This document shows, in pieces, positions 36,561-49,100 of a DNA stretch of 64,000 bases. The stretch comes from Salminus brasiliensis (Eukaryota; Chordata; Actinopteri; Characiformes; Bryconidae), in the NCBI RefSeq assembly GCF_030463535.1, contig NC_132891.1:10191449-10255448 (forward strand), in the 5' to 3' direction. The notes beneath the pieces were generated by a model, which was given only the letters and a program-made list of their open reading frames with translations, was not told where the DNA came from and searched no databases. How positions within the stretch are numbered: the first letter of the stretch is position 1; each line of letters opens with the position of its first letter. The position numbers were made by a program, and so were the translations under genes.

Positions 36561-37152
36561 AACCATATTTGAAAAAATGGGAATTTGGTGCAATGTCTGT
36601 TCATACACTTCCTCTTTAGGTTCGCACTGATAAATCGTTTTTTAAGAACATTTGTTATATTTCTGTCTGGGTCACAGACATTCAGTCATAAACAAAATCA
36701 GTGTCATCGTTTAGTTGGGTTAGGTTGGCCTGGGGCGTTCATTCTGCGAGACCGATAGCGTGACTGGTGCTGAACGGCTGCTTCATTTAATTACACCTCC
36801 CTCATCTCCTCTGTTAGGGCTGGGTACACGTGGCTGATTTTAATAAATCTTTATCACCGGGCCTGCCCTCAGGCCTATAAACAGGACACAGCGAACAGCG
36901 AGCCTCCTTAGTCATGGAACCAAATAAAGAGCTCCTACTGTTTCAGTTCCAGGAAGCAGGCTGCTTGCCAGCGACAATCTTCATAGATAAGCTTATTTGC
37001 ATAGAAGCATATGAACATGATGATGAGAGCAAATCAGTGTTTGAAGATATAGTCTGAGAAGATGATTGCGACCAGCAGAACCGATTCACTGGACTATAAA
37101 GGGAAAAACGAATGTATGTCGAACAAATAGGGTTGGTTTATCCATCCAGGCA

Positions 37153-40100
37153 TCAGATCTCTTCAGCCAAAGCCTCGATCATATTCTTCATCTGAAAGAA
37201 ACACAAAACAGAAATTACTCACTGAGTAATCGTCTGCTTTTAGGAGCCGTGTTTTTGGCATGTTTATTAAAGCAGCATTTTGTGAGAACTGGCATTTCTT
37301 GCTCATGGGCTCCCCCTGCAGTGAGGAAGTGAAATTTGCACATTGAGCCACCACTAAAAGACACACTTTACACATACATTTTTTAAGCTAGAAATACAGA
37401 ACTGGCAACTGAAATGAAAGAAGCATGTGGACTAAGGTGGTACACTGTAATCCCACATGTTGTTTTCACCCACATAAATAAAGACTGTCATATGTGTAAC
37501 TGGATATCATTTTCATTGGCTCATGGCATCTATTTGCATACTGGGCATGTCTTTCCCCCTCACTCACCATCAATGTGTAGTCATTCCCTGTAGGCTACCT
37601 TCTCTTAGGGAAGTGGCTGTGCTTTCTGGAGTGGTTCATGGTGATCTCTGTTAGTTAAAAGCTGTACTTTGCTCACCTGTGGTGCTTAGCCTTATGGCCT
37701 TATGCCGTCCTGTAAATTTAATGTGAATGGGTATTAAACATGTGTGGGCTGGGTATATACTAGACATACCCAATAAGCCATGTAATGCTGTGTATTATTG
37801 TGATTTTATAAAGGGGATGGGTGTTTTTGGCACAATGCACAGCAAAGTTGGTTGCCTGCGTTTTTTTTACTAGATGTACTTTTTAGAAATGTAAAGTCTA
37901 TCAGGAAAAGGTTTCAGAAAAAGGTTTTTAATATGCTGCAGCTAACTGGGATTACAACAGTGGCGCATTTATATGAAATTCAGATGTTGGGTGGTGGTCT
38001 AGGTATAATGTGTATTTTACAACAGGTCTGAACACAGCTCAGCCACATTATAGGACTGGAGCTATCCGTTTTACAACAATACTTTGGGTTTTGTGATGTC
38101 AAATTAATTTTTGCTCATTTTTGCAGCTTCAGTATTATATACAGTCTATGTGGACAGTGCTTTCTACACCAAAACCTAAAATATCAGAAAAGTGAGGACC
38201 ATTTTTCCATGATATGGAGCCTTCACAAATCTTTTCATGAGCTGTTATTCTGCATGTTTATTAAGCCCAGCCAGTGTAATCAATCACTATGTACTTATCC
38301 ATAATGTGGTAAGAAGACATGTGTGCATGCATGTGTGTGTGTGTGTGTGTGTGTGTGTATGCATGTCTTTGTTTGCTAGCCCTCACCTCTTCCCATGTGA
38401 TGACGCCACACAGCTTGCCCTTCTCTGTGACAAACACACGCTGCTCTCTCACCACACTCATGACACAGTGAGCCTGGAAAGAACACACAATTACACACGC
38501 TGCATGATTAGCAAGCGGCAAACAGAGGAGTGTAATTACATTACGTTACGCACCCTGTGCAGAACTACGCAAACATCAGAAACCCCCCTCATTAACTTCA
38601 TTTCCAGTCAAAACAAAGATTAAGTACGTTTTTCTGATTCCTAGGATCAGGGCTGGCCCAAGCCTTTGTGGGGCCCTAGGCAGATTTTCATTTGGGGACC
38701 CCTATACCACCACCTCAGCTCCAGATGCTTCATCATTTCATAGAGAGAGAGAGAGATATTGTGCACTATGCTGAAGTGCCCGGGCCTTTACAGACAACCC
38801 AAGCGGTGCAAATCCGCATTTGCCCAACGGTGGCAGCAGCTAACAGCAGGAATTGATTAACCTAGTACTGGTGTGCCAACTATCAAAATACATTAATGTA
38901 AAAATAGCTTTTACCAGTGTAATACCATTTCGTTTTACTATGATTCAATATTATTTTTAAAATATGTATTTTCTATCATGATATCTTGGTGCTCTAAGGG
39001 ACCCCCTGTTGGTGTTGGGGCCCTAAGCGGCCATTCCTTCGCGTAATTTGAGTATGCCCTGGGCCGGTATTAAACATATAATTACACAGAATCCTTTACA
39101 TCTAAACATGCCTACATTCATTTATTCTTCACCTATATTACAGTTTCCATTCTTTTCAGAAGACTCTCTTCCAGTTTGTCCACAAGGAGATGTTTTCACA
39201 CCTCCAAAATTCAGTCTTAAGGCTAATTTATGCTTAGTGTTAAAAACGGACACGAGTGGAGCCTTCTGCCTGTACTCTGCGTTAATTTCCTCCTTATTTT
39301 TGCATGTTCTCTGAAAGCTTACAGAATAGAATAGTACCACTAGAAAACAGGGCCACTGCTATATGGACACGACGAGGAAGAAACATATATATGAAATGTA
39401 TTGCAGAACTTTTTTGTCTTTTTTGTCGTAAGTACACAACCTCCTCCACAACCTCCTACCATGTTTGTTGTTTTCACTCAGAAAGGTTTTACTCTGAACG
39501 GCCCTCTAGTGACTGTATTGCTTAACATCTGTGCTGGCATTATGGACGTGCAGAAGCATGTGGGCAGTCCAGATTACACTGTTTGAAGCAGATGTATTCA
39601 TATTCATACACACAAGGTAAGTAAAAATGAGTCCATTTGTCCATTGTTCTAAGAACACCACACTGTAAAAAAATACTGAACATTTTAGAGTGAAAAACTG
39701 TAAATTCCACAAAACATTACTCCTAAAAAAACTTACCAAAAAATGGCACTGATGTTGGATTTAATCATAAACAAGTTTGTGAACAGAGTCAGCTGTCCCG
39801 TTTCAGTAATTTACAGTGGGTTTGAGTGTGAAGTAAAACTCCTTTTCCATTGGTTCCTGGTATCATCTATTTGCATATTGTCCCTACACCCTTCACTCAC
39901 CGTCAATGTGTAGCCATTCTTTCCCAGCCACCCTACCTTGGGTGCACTGCTAAAATGTTATGCTTATCTGCTAGATGTTGTTGTTAATGGTTGAAAGAGC
40001 AGGTAATAGTTTTCCACAAACGTATGAGCGCTTTTGTGGTAGTGTATGTTGGTGAGCTTTCCAGCTTTCACAATAAAGCTTTCTTTCTCACAATAATGTG

Positions 40101-43100
40101 TGTTAAATGAAACAGTTCTTAAAGGTAGAATTTGCAATGACTTCAAATTTTAAAGTTTTTATTTTGTAGGGTGTGACCTTTGGCAGTTCAATTTGACCAA
40201 GTGTTAATTTGTTAACAATGTTTGTTTCCATTTTTAAAATATGATCTTCTTGATCAATTCCACATTCTTTCAGACCTTCAGTGTCGAGTGGTCTTCTCAT
40301 ATTGGAAGGATGTTTTCAGATCTGAAGCGAGAGTGGAGCCTGATTTTCTCCTTAAATGCTGTTAATCTGACGGAAGCGTGTTTGGTGGTCTATTAGGTCT
40401 TGCATGGTTGTTAGGGGTTCCAGTTTCTCTATAACTTTGAATATTTTTTCTTTAACTGGATTTTCACTTATTCTCCTGCCAAATGTATTATGTGTGATCA
40501 AATCTCCTAAGTAATATGACTAGCTTGTTGATTTTCTGACAGGAAATGAAGTAAACAAAGGGTGGTTTCTGACGTTTGCGCAGTGCTGTATGTAAAACCA
40601 TTCTTTCTACACTGAATGACCTTAATTCAATTCTGCATGCCAAGTCCATGGTAATAAAATCCATATGATGTATATATACCATCACAATTGCTGCCAAAAA
40701 TAGAGGATAAACTTGTTGCTGTAATATGTTACATTCATGTGTACACATGATTATAGAACATGTATCTTTCATTATGAGCTACCAGGGAAGAGAAATGCTT
40801 TACCTGCTTTACTGTAGTTCCAGTGGAAAGTTGCAGCTTGACTGGTTTAATGGGGCACACATCCTCCAGACTTTTGCACAAAACCTGAACAGAGACAAAT
40901 GTTTTGAATAACTCAAGAGCAGTGATGGATTTAGATACGGGCAACATGGGCAGACACCCAGGGCGGCAAGTTGCTCGGAATGGCGCAGGGCGCCACTTAT
41001 AAATATCGGTGTATTTTTCATGTGAATTCAATTGTAGCTATCAACGCAAGACAGAGGCTACACACATGTCTAGCTCTGCTTTGTAAACACCATGACAGTG
41101 ATTATTCAACACTGCATGACAACACTGAACCAACCACACCAAAACATGTCTTAGAACACAGAATAACACAATACATTTATACATAACAAGACTTAACCAA
41201 GTAAACAAGACTTAACCAAACACCTACTAAAAGTTTCTTTCCAACTAGCATATCTCTCAACCACTGACACTGACTGAGTGGCAGCTGTCAGCCAGCCAAG
41301 GACAGCTGTTAGTGGCAGTGGCCAATCAGCCACTGGCCGCATTGGTGGCAGCTACCAGTAAACCAGTGGCAGTTTAGAAGACAGCTGCCAATTTGCCTGT
41401 GACAGCTGTTAGTGGCAGATGCCAGGTGGCAGAAAGTCAGCGTTTCGAATTTGATTGGATTTAATAAATTTGGGGGGGTTGGAGTAATCACCGTCATGCT
41501 GTTAACTAAGCTGACACATAGTCTCAGTGCAGTTATAAGACCCAAGGCTGTTCTGACCTGGCTGGTGTTGATAAGGCCCTTAAGCTTTTGCTAATATGAA
41601 CTTCAGGGCCACTGGCAGCTGGTTGCAACTGCTTTTGACCAACAAAATCTGCTTAAAGTGTGCAATTGATTGGAATTGGAAGATGGAACAGAGTTTGCTC
41701 AGAGTGTATCCATTGATTTCTCATGCAGCGATGGGTGATCAAAGCATCAAGACAGCCTCCATAAACTGACTGTCCCCTCAACTCCACATATTTATTCAGG
41801 TCCAAAAGCCACTATTGACAAACTGGCATCTGCAGCTGCCAGTCAGCCAGTGGCAGTTGTAAGCTGCAGTAAGTCAGCATGGCCGGTTTGATTGAAGCTG
41901 GATGATGCTTTGGGGTGCCTATAGGAGAACTTATGACATTTTTTAGTTTGTAAGCATTCTTTGTTAAAGTTTAAATCTGTGTTCTAAGAGACATTTTGGT
42001 ATAGTTGGTTAAGTGTTTTTGGGGAGTTTACAGAAATCACCCTAATGGTGTCAACTAAGCTGAGATATAGTCTCAGGGCTGGGTGGTCTAGTTGTGGTAC
42101 TAAGACATGTTGATCTTTAAACCACATGGTTCAATAAAAGGACTTAGATCTGCTTAAACAACTCTGCTTTTCTGGGTTGTCATGTATGGGGAAATGGGCC
42201 AGATATTGATTCAGGTCTGTAAGCTGCCTCTGATTGATTGGTGTCTACAGCTGCAAATCAGACAGTAGCAACCTAGGTGGCAGCTGTTAGCTGCAGAAGT
42301 ACTACACAAATTTAGAGGTGCACTATATGTTAGATTTCTTTGTTCCCCCTGATTATGGGATTCCAGCGGGCAGCCCTGAAGTCAAAATACCCAATGTTGC
42401 CCTTCACATCTCGCACTTCTCAGACCTTTCCGGACAGTAGCCTGCCTAGTTTACTCTGACCAGGTAAATGGACCCAAATGGTGACCTGATGGTATTGTGG
42501 CTTTGTGACACACTTTGTGACACAGGATTTGCATTTAGTTAATGGGAAAGTACTTTGTAAGGAGTAGTAGTTTCTTTATCATTCTTACTGACTGTAAACA
42601 ACTAAGATATAGTCTCATCTCAGGGCTGTTTTAAACAGTGAGGTTTTTGCACAGGTCTGCATAGTCCAGTTGTGTTACACAGTCTTGTTTCATTAAAAAA
42701 AAATTCAATATGTTGCAAAGCTTTGATCTCTGTCATCAATTGTAATGATATGATTTGCTATAGACATGTTAGTTTTATAGTTTGATTTTTATGTGTCTGT
42801 GTCCCACTGTTAACATGCCGCTCCTGTCACACAAAACTAAATCTGCCAAAGTTCCAACAAATAGGATCACTGTTAATGAACTGGTGTATAATATTAAACT
42901 AGAAGCCCACTGGCAGCTGTTAGAGCACTACCCTGTTCACTCTGGCAAGGTAAATGAACCCAAACGATGACATGACGTTTACTCTGGTTTCTCTGTATAC
43001 TTGTAAGAACAGTATACTCTGTATACTGTATAACAGTAAGAAACATTACATAAGGTATTATAGAGGCCATGTACACAGTTAAACTTATAGTTAGGAAGAG

Positions 43101-46100
43101 GAGGGGTGACAGGACAGTACTGTGGAGTACAAGTGATTCCATTATGCTTAAGGATGATTACAGAGTTTACATTTATTAATAATGAATGAGTTTTAGGAGC
43201 AGTTGTGTTGCTAAGGCCTGTACATCTTTACTGCGTAGTTCACAGACTAGAATCAGGATGCTCACTCTGACAATGCTAGTGGACCCAAATGATTACATGA
43301 TGGCATGAGTGCTTCTATGAGGTTTTGGGGAGTGTGTAGGATCCATAAATAAAAAATAAAATAAAATAAATCCTCAAGGCAGAGACAGCTTAGGTAATGG
43401 CTGCCAGGCATTTTGTGGTACATAGCAAAAGCATTGTGTTGGATTTCCAGTTTTGATTTCGGAGTGTTTCTCAACACAAGTGTTAAAAGATGACAGAAGC
43501 AGCTGTTGTTGTTAAGTTCAATTATTTTTGGCTCTGCCCACTCTCTTCACACCCATTGGCTTCTGGTACCACCTATTTGCATGTTTGGAGTGTCCCCTCT
43601 TACTAACCATCATTGTGTTGTCATTCCCACTACGCTACCTTCCCATGGGTATTGACGTGCATCTTTTATGTTAGGGAAACTGCTTGCCCTTAGTATTGCT
43701 GGTTGTAGGGGTAAGCATCCACTAATGTACTATTGTAGAATTAAACTATGAGCTTTTGTGTAGATGTTGAATGTGAATATGCTAATTAGTAAGAATATTT
43801 AGTATAAAGTGTCAGAAGCTGGCTTAGTTAAACATGCTTGTCTGAGTAGAAGCAAATACTATGCTAGCAAAGTTATAAAATATATATACTCTCAGTGAGA
43901 TAGAATCAATGCTGGGTGAGTGTTAAAATAACTTTTCAAGAGCTATAAGTAACTGATATGATGTGTAAAACAGCTCTGTTTTAACCAAAGTTACTTTTCT
44001 AACACTGAGTGTTAAAATAAACTCTAGCCAGTGAGAATTATACTGTATTAACACTTACAGAGTTGAGTTAACACTGGCGAGTTTGCTGTGTAGGTGTTAG
44101 TGGCAGTGAGTCAGCACTGCAGATTTGGTTGGAGTTGGGGTACAGAACTGAGTTCATGCCCGTCCATGGCCTTTTCAAGCAGCAGTGAGTAATCAAATGC
44201 AACAAGACACTTTTTAATGTGGTTGGTTTAGTGTTTTGGGAAGTTTTGAGTAATCACCGTTGGGGTGTTAACCACCAATATAGCCTTAAGGCTGTTTTAT
44301 GCAGCAAGATGTCTTACAGCTTTAGGTAATCTAGTTGTGTTGTGAAGTCTTGCCTGTAGCTTTTGAGATGTTGTAAAGCATTGAATGCGGTGTCTCTGCT
44401 GTCAAATACAATGATATGTTTAATGTCTAAGGACAAGTCTTTTTTACAATGTGGTTTTTGTGTGGTTGTGTCTTACTGTTAACGTGCTGCTCATATCACC
44501 CAAAACTCAACCAGCCTCTTGTGGGCGTTTTGAGTAATCAATGTCATGGTGTCAACTAAGCTGAGAATAAATATATAGTAATGATCCAGATATTCACTCA
44601 CGTCAACAGACTACCACCACTAACAGACATGTATCTGTAGCTGCTAGTTGCCAGGGACCGCTTAGGTAGTGGCTGCCAGTCAGTTAGTGGTACAGAGCAA
44701 AAACACCCGTGTTAAATTTCCAGTTTAACTTCAGAGTTGGTCTAAAGGTTCTTTATGAATTTAAATATTTAAATATTTTAGACTCCGTCCACACTCCGCA
44801 CACCCATTGGCTTCTGGCACCACCTATTTGCATGCTGGGTGTGTCCCCTCACTCCACTGCTTACTAACCATCATTGTGTTGTCATTCCCACTAGGTTACC
44901 CCCCCCCCATGGGTGTTACTGTCTTATTTATATTTTAGTGAAACTGGTTGGTCTTAACAGTGACATCTGTAGAGAGATGTTTTCTCAGCATGTGAGTATC
45001 CACTGATGTGCTGTTGTAGAATTTAACCATAATTTTCTGTGAAGGTAGTGGTGGGTAATTAGTAAAAACATAAAATATTAAGTGGCTGGAGCTGATTTAC
45101 TTAAATATACTGTTAAATACTTGTTTATATACTTGTTAAATTGTTAAATACTTGTATATATATATATATATATATAACATTAAACAAGCAACCATCACAT
45201 GAAACAACACTACTCAGCTAAGAGAAGGTACCTGGGGGGAATGATTACACACTGATGGTGACTGAGAGTGCAGAACTCTATTATATTATATATATATATA
45301 ATATTTGTACTTTTTTTAATGATATTATTGTTTGGATAACAAAGTTTGTTAAATCTAAAAAACCCTGTCTAGTCTGCCTACATTGGTCCCCCTCCTCTCA
45401 TCAAATCAAATCTGCAGCCTTGTTCAGCACAGTTGTGTCACAGTTACCTCATTTTGGTTTTCAACCAAAAAGGCCTGCAGTTGTTCTCTGGTCACTGTTC
45501 CCAGAAGAGATGAGGATTCTGTGGAGACAGGAGAGAGCAGGTGATTGCCACAGATAAGCCCAGCTTCAGGCTTGTTAGTCAGAATCAATGCTCCCTAAGG
45601 TAAATGAAACATGCATTGTCCTTCGGTAGCAAGTCTATATTGAGAGTGCTGTCTTGACTATTGCTGCTGGTGGTTTAATTTGGTCTCTTGGCCCTTTCCC
45701 CCCTTGTTTACCCGTTCCTTCTGTTGTGGCAGTGCCACAGTGTGCTGTGACTGCCATTTCAAATTTCAGTTAACAGGGCAGTAGCAGAGCTGGGTCAGAC
45801 TCACCGTGAGTGTCCACTACAGGGAACTCGGATTCAGCGCTGTTGTTCAGAACATGCTGCACTCCTGCTACTTTCTCGCCTCGCTGTAGCACAGCCCCTG
45901 CTGGTGCCACGAAGGGTCCAATCTGGACCGAGGACAGCCTGCAGGAGGTTATTCACAATCCCAGTAACAAAGCAGCAAAAACATTAGATTTCCTCAGTGG
46001 ACAGTATCGATTTATCCCTGAAGAACCATCTGCACTCAATGATCTTTAGATACAAAAAAGAAACACATGAGCCACAGAACGAGCTGAGCTGAGCTGAGCT

Positions 46101-49100
46101 GAGCTGAGCTGAGCTGCTCTTAGGAGAACTTACTTTGGACAGGCCCTGATGAGAGACGGCAGGTGTGGTAGTTTCTTAACCAGAGATATGCCATCATAGA
46201 AGGACGGCTGATGCTTTGAGCGCGACACTGCATTGGACATCAGAGTGGCTATCAGAATGGGCACAACGTGAGTAGACTGACCAGTCAGCTCCAGAGCACA
46301 GAGAGCTGGCGAGAGAGTGTGCGTCACAGCTCCAGCGAAAGCTGCTGCTCCTACACACACAAAGAAACACAAACACACAAAGCAGACCTTCAGGACACTC
46401 TTAAAAAAATAAAGATGCTTCAAAGGGTTCCTTAAGCGAGGCCACAAAAGAGCCACCTTTGGTTCCTTAAAGGACCATGTTTGCAATAGAGATGTTGCAA
46501 TCTTTACATCATATGAGTGTTCTGGAGACCTTTAGAATGTTCTTTACACTAACACATCTCATTACAAACATCCTTAAGGAATGTCCTTAAGGAACCAAAG
46601 CTGCTTCTTCTATGGCATCGCTCATAGAATATTTCCAGCACCATTATTTGTACAAGAGTGCAGAACAGTGCAACCCTGAGATACGGGCATTCTGTCGAAT
46701 CTCTACCTGCAGTAAGATAAGAGGATAAATTGTTTGTTTACCCACTAAAGCGTAGCCCCCTGGGTTTATCACGCTCAGAGTCTCTGTTGAGATTCCATTT
46801 GGGAACAGATAGGCCAATCCTTCACCCAGAAAGCGGCCTAAAGCGGCACCTTCAATAGAGATTGGCAACATTTTCAACAAGTCTCAGCAGCTTTTAAGGT
46901 TCAATTTACATAGTTTCATCAAGGCACTCCATTCACAACAACACTGCTTTTGATTCTGCATGACACATCTCAGGTGACTTACCATAAATAAAGACAGGCA
47001 TGAAGTAGCCGGCAGGCAAAGGCAAGGTGCAGGCCAAGACCAGTAGCCAAAGCTAGTGCAGAGAGATCAGAGACAATAAAACTATTTCCTTCAAACTGAA
47101 CAGGATATTTTGTACACAGCAAAATCCCCAGAGTTGGATCAACGCCAGTGTCCATTTGCGTCTGACTGGACTTAAATGAGATGAGCTGTGGGTGTCAACT
47201 CTGGCACTGGGGAATTTGCTGTGTACAAAGAGATTAAAATCAGTATTGGAGAGAGGAGTGAATGGTAATTACCATATAACAGACTCATTATTAAGTCTGA
47301 GGAGCATTCATCAGAATGCTGTGCAGTGATTTGCTTGTCTTAATGGAGGCTTGCTTTGTGAATCTTTCTAGCCGAGCTGTGTTAATTGTAACGACCTAAT
47401 TAATGACCTGGTTTAAACTGAGTAGAACGATTGTTTAATCTGCTTCATAGTCATTTGAAAAGTACATTAGTACTACCAGATATGTGCCGATGTTCAGTAA
47501 TAAGATATGATGTAATGTTAAACATATGCAGTGTCGTTATCATGGACAAATCAAATATATGATGCCAAATAAGACATTACATTAACACATTATAACCTGC
47601 TTAATACTTAAATTCCATAAATTGCAAGTTTGAGCCACACTCAAAACAAATTCTTTAAAACAATTGAAAACACAGCATAGTTCTGCATAAGTGGTCAGTA
47701 TAGCATGCAGCCATGCTAAACAGCAAGAGAAAATGAAGCTATTTGACCCTACAGCCTTCATCACTGACAAGCAACTACAACATTAACATCAAGTAACAGA
47801 TTGTGGAAGGTAGCCTAATGCGAAATGACTGCACGCTGATAGTGAGTGAGGAGGAGGAGGAAGGAAAGGGGGGGGGGGGGGGTAGATACACTCAGTATCC
47901 AAATAGATAGTGCCAGGAGCCAATGGGAAAAGTGTGAGTGCTAACCATTGCATACTGGGAACATCCCACAAGCCCTGCCATTTTGGAGATGCACAAACCC
48001 AGTCGTCTAGACGGCACAATCTGGCCCTTATGAAAATTGCTTATGTTTTGTGTGCTTTAACACTTCAGCTTGAAGAATTGACTGTTGTTTGCTGTCTAAT
48101 ATACACATCTCTCGTTTCCACATGTGCTGCTGTAATCAGATCATTGTTGTTATTTAGTTGGCTTGTCTGTGTATTTCAAATAGGATATTCAGAACACTTC
48201 TAAAAGCTTGGTTTCCATGTATGGACTAGAGACTGAACTGTAGCTTATAATAATTTAACACTGCACACACTGCACCTAACTCTCATAATACAAAGAAGGA
48301 AATGTCCCCTTTAATCACATTCTTAAATGTTGTCCACCTAATGTCACCTTAAGAAGTAGAAAGCAGCCAAGGGTTTGATAAACACTGCTTCCAGGAGGAC
48401 TCCATTCCTGCCAAAGCGACTGTTGAGATTCTTCCAGCAGTGTGGCATTATGGGAAATGGAGTTCCACTGAGCGTTGTCTAGCAAGGAGGAAAGTAGCTG
48501 CCTCATTGTAAGCTGTGACAGAGAAAACAAAGAATTACACGATGAAAAGATGACTACATGCTCAGTACTATAAGACAATGTTGATTCTTTATTAAAATTG
48601 TTAAATCCTCACCTGGGAAGCCATGTAGGATCCTGTAGAGTGAGGGAAGGTCACTAAGGCCAGGAGGAACGCTACAATTCCTGAATACAATGTTTTCCTG
48701 AATAATGACCCACAAAATTCTGCAGTTACTGAAGCCAGTCTACACTGTAGAACCTACATGCACCTAATTTAAATACTACATACATTTGGGATCACTTAAG
48801 AGAATTAAACCAAACCAGCTCAAACATGAATGGTTGAGACACACACTCAAAGTTCATTTATGGCATATTTTGAGTTATGGTGAGTTGATTCAGTTGAATT
48901 AGACTAACTGAGTGAACTGAGTTGTTTTCAATGAAATATGCTAATCTTCAGGCTGTGTGTTATGTATAAGCAGAGCAACCTTGATGAGTAAAATCCACTC
49001 GTTTTTAATTGGTTCCTGGCACCATTTATTTGCATACTGGGCATGTCTTTCCTTCTTGCTCACCATCAGTGTATAGTCAATCACTTCCTTTCCAATGCCT

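Larger units (their letters stand above)
34311..37152. other. DNA between the converging fam131c and clcnk 3' ends
   Basis: Contains the clcnk 3'UTR at its upper end and two copies of the CCAAT/octamer MITE (35070-35185 and 35515-36080). 36700-37010 is comparatively unique. No separate gene was recognised. Confidence 0.55.
41265..45115. repeat. Degenerate tandem array, period about 0.55 kb, in a clcnk intron
   Basis: The block around AACTAAGCTGA...TAGTCTCAG...GGGCTG recurs at 41505, 42054 and 42601 (spacings 549 and 547), and diverged forms appear near 44271 and 44555. Other recurring blocks are GTGGCAGCTGTTAG, TCTGACCAGGTAAATGGACC (42456, about 42942, about 43267) and GGTAGTGGCTGCCAG. The two last units (43370-43870 and 44640-45115) include the CCAAT/octamer module, so the array and the MITE became merged. 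Confidence 0.7.

Noticed and set aside
38261-38386. Continuation of the clcnk CBS2 frame into a Thr-His repeat
   Set aside because: Follows a good donor and is made of a (CA)n microsatellite. Not used as the main protein end because the small exon at 37191-37153 gives a family-like C-terminus; kept only as a possible read-through form.
46080-46117. GAGCT repeats resembling an immunoglobulin switch region
   Set aside because: Only seven units, in an intron of a chloride channel, in a fish lineage where class switching of this type is not known.
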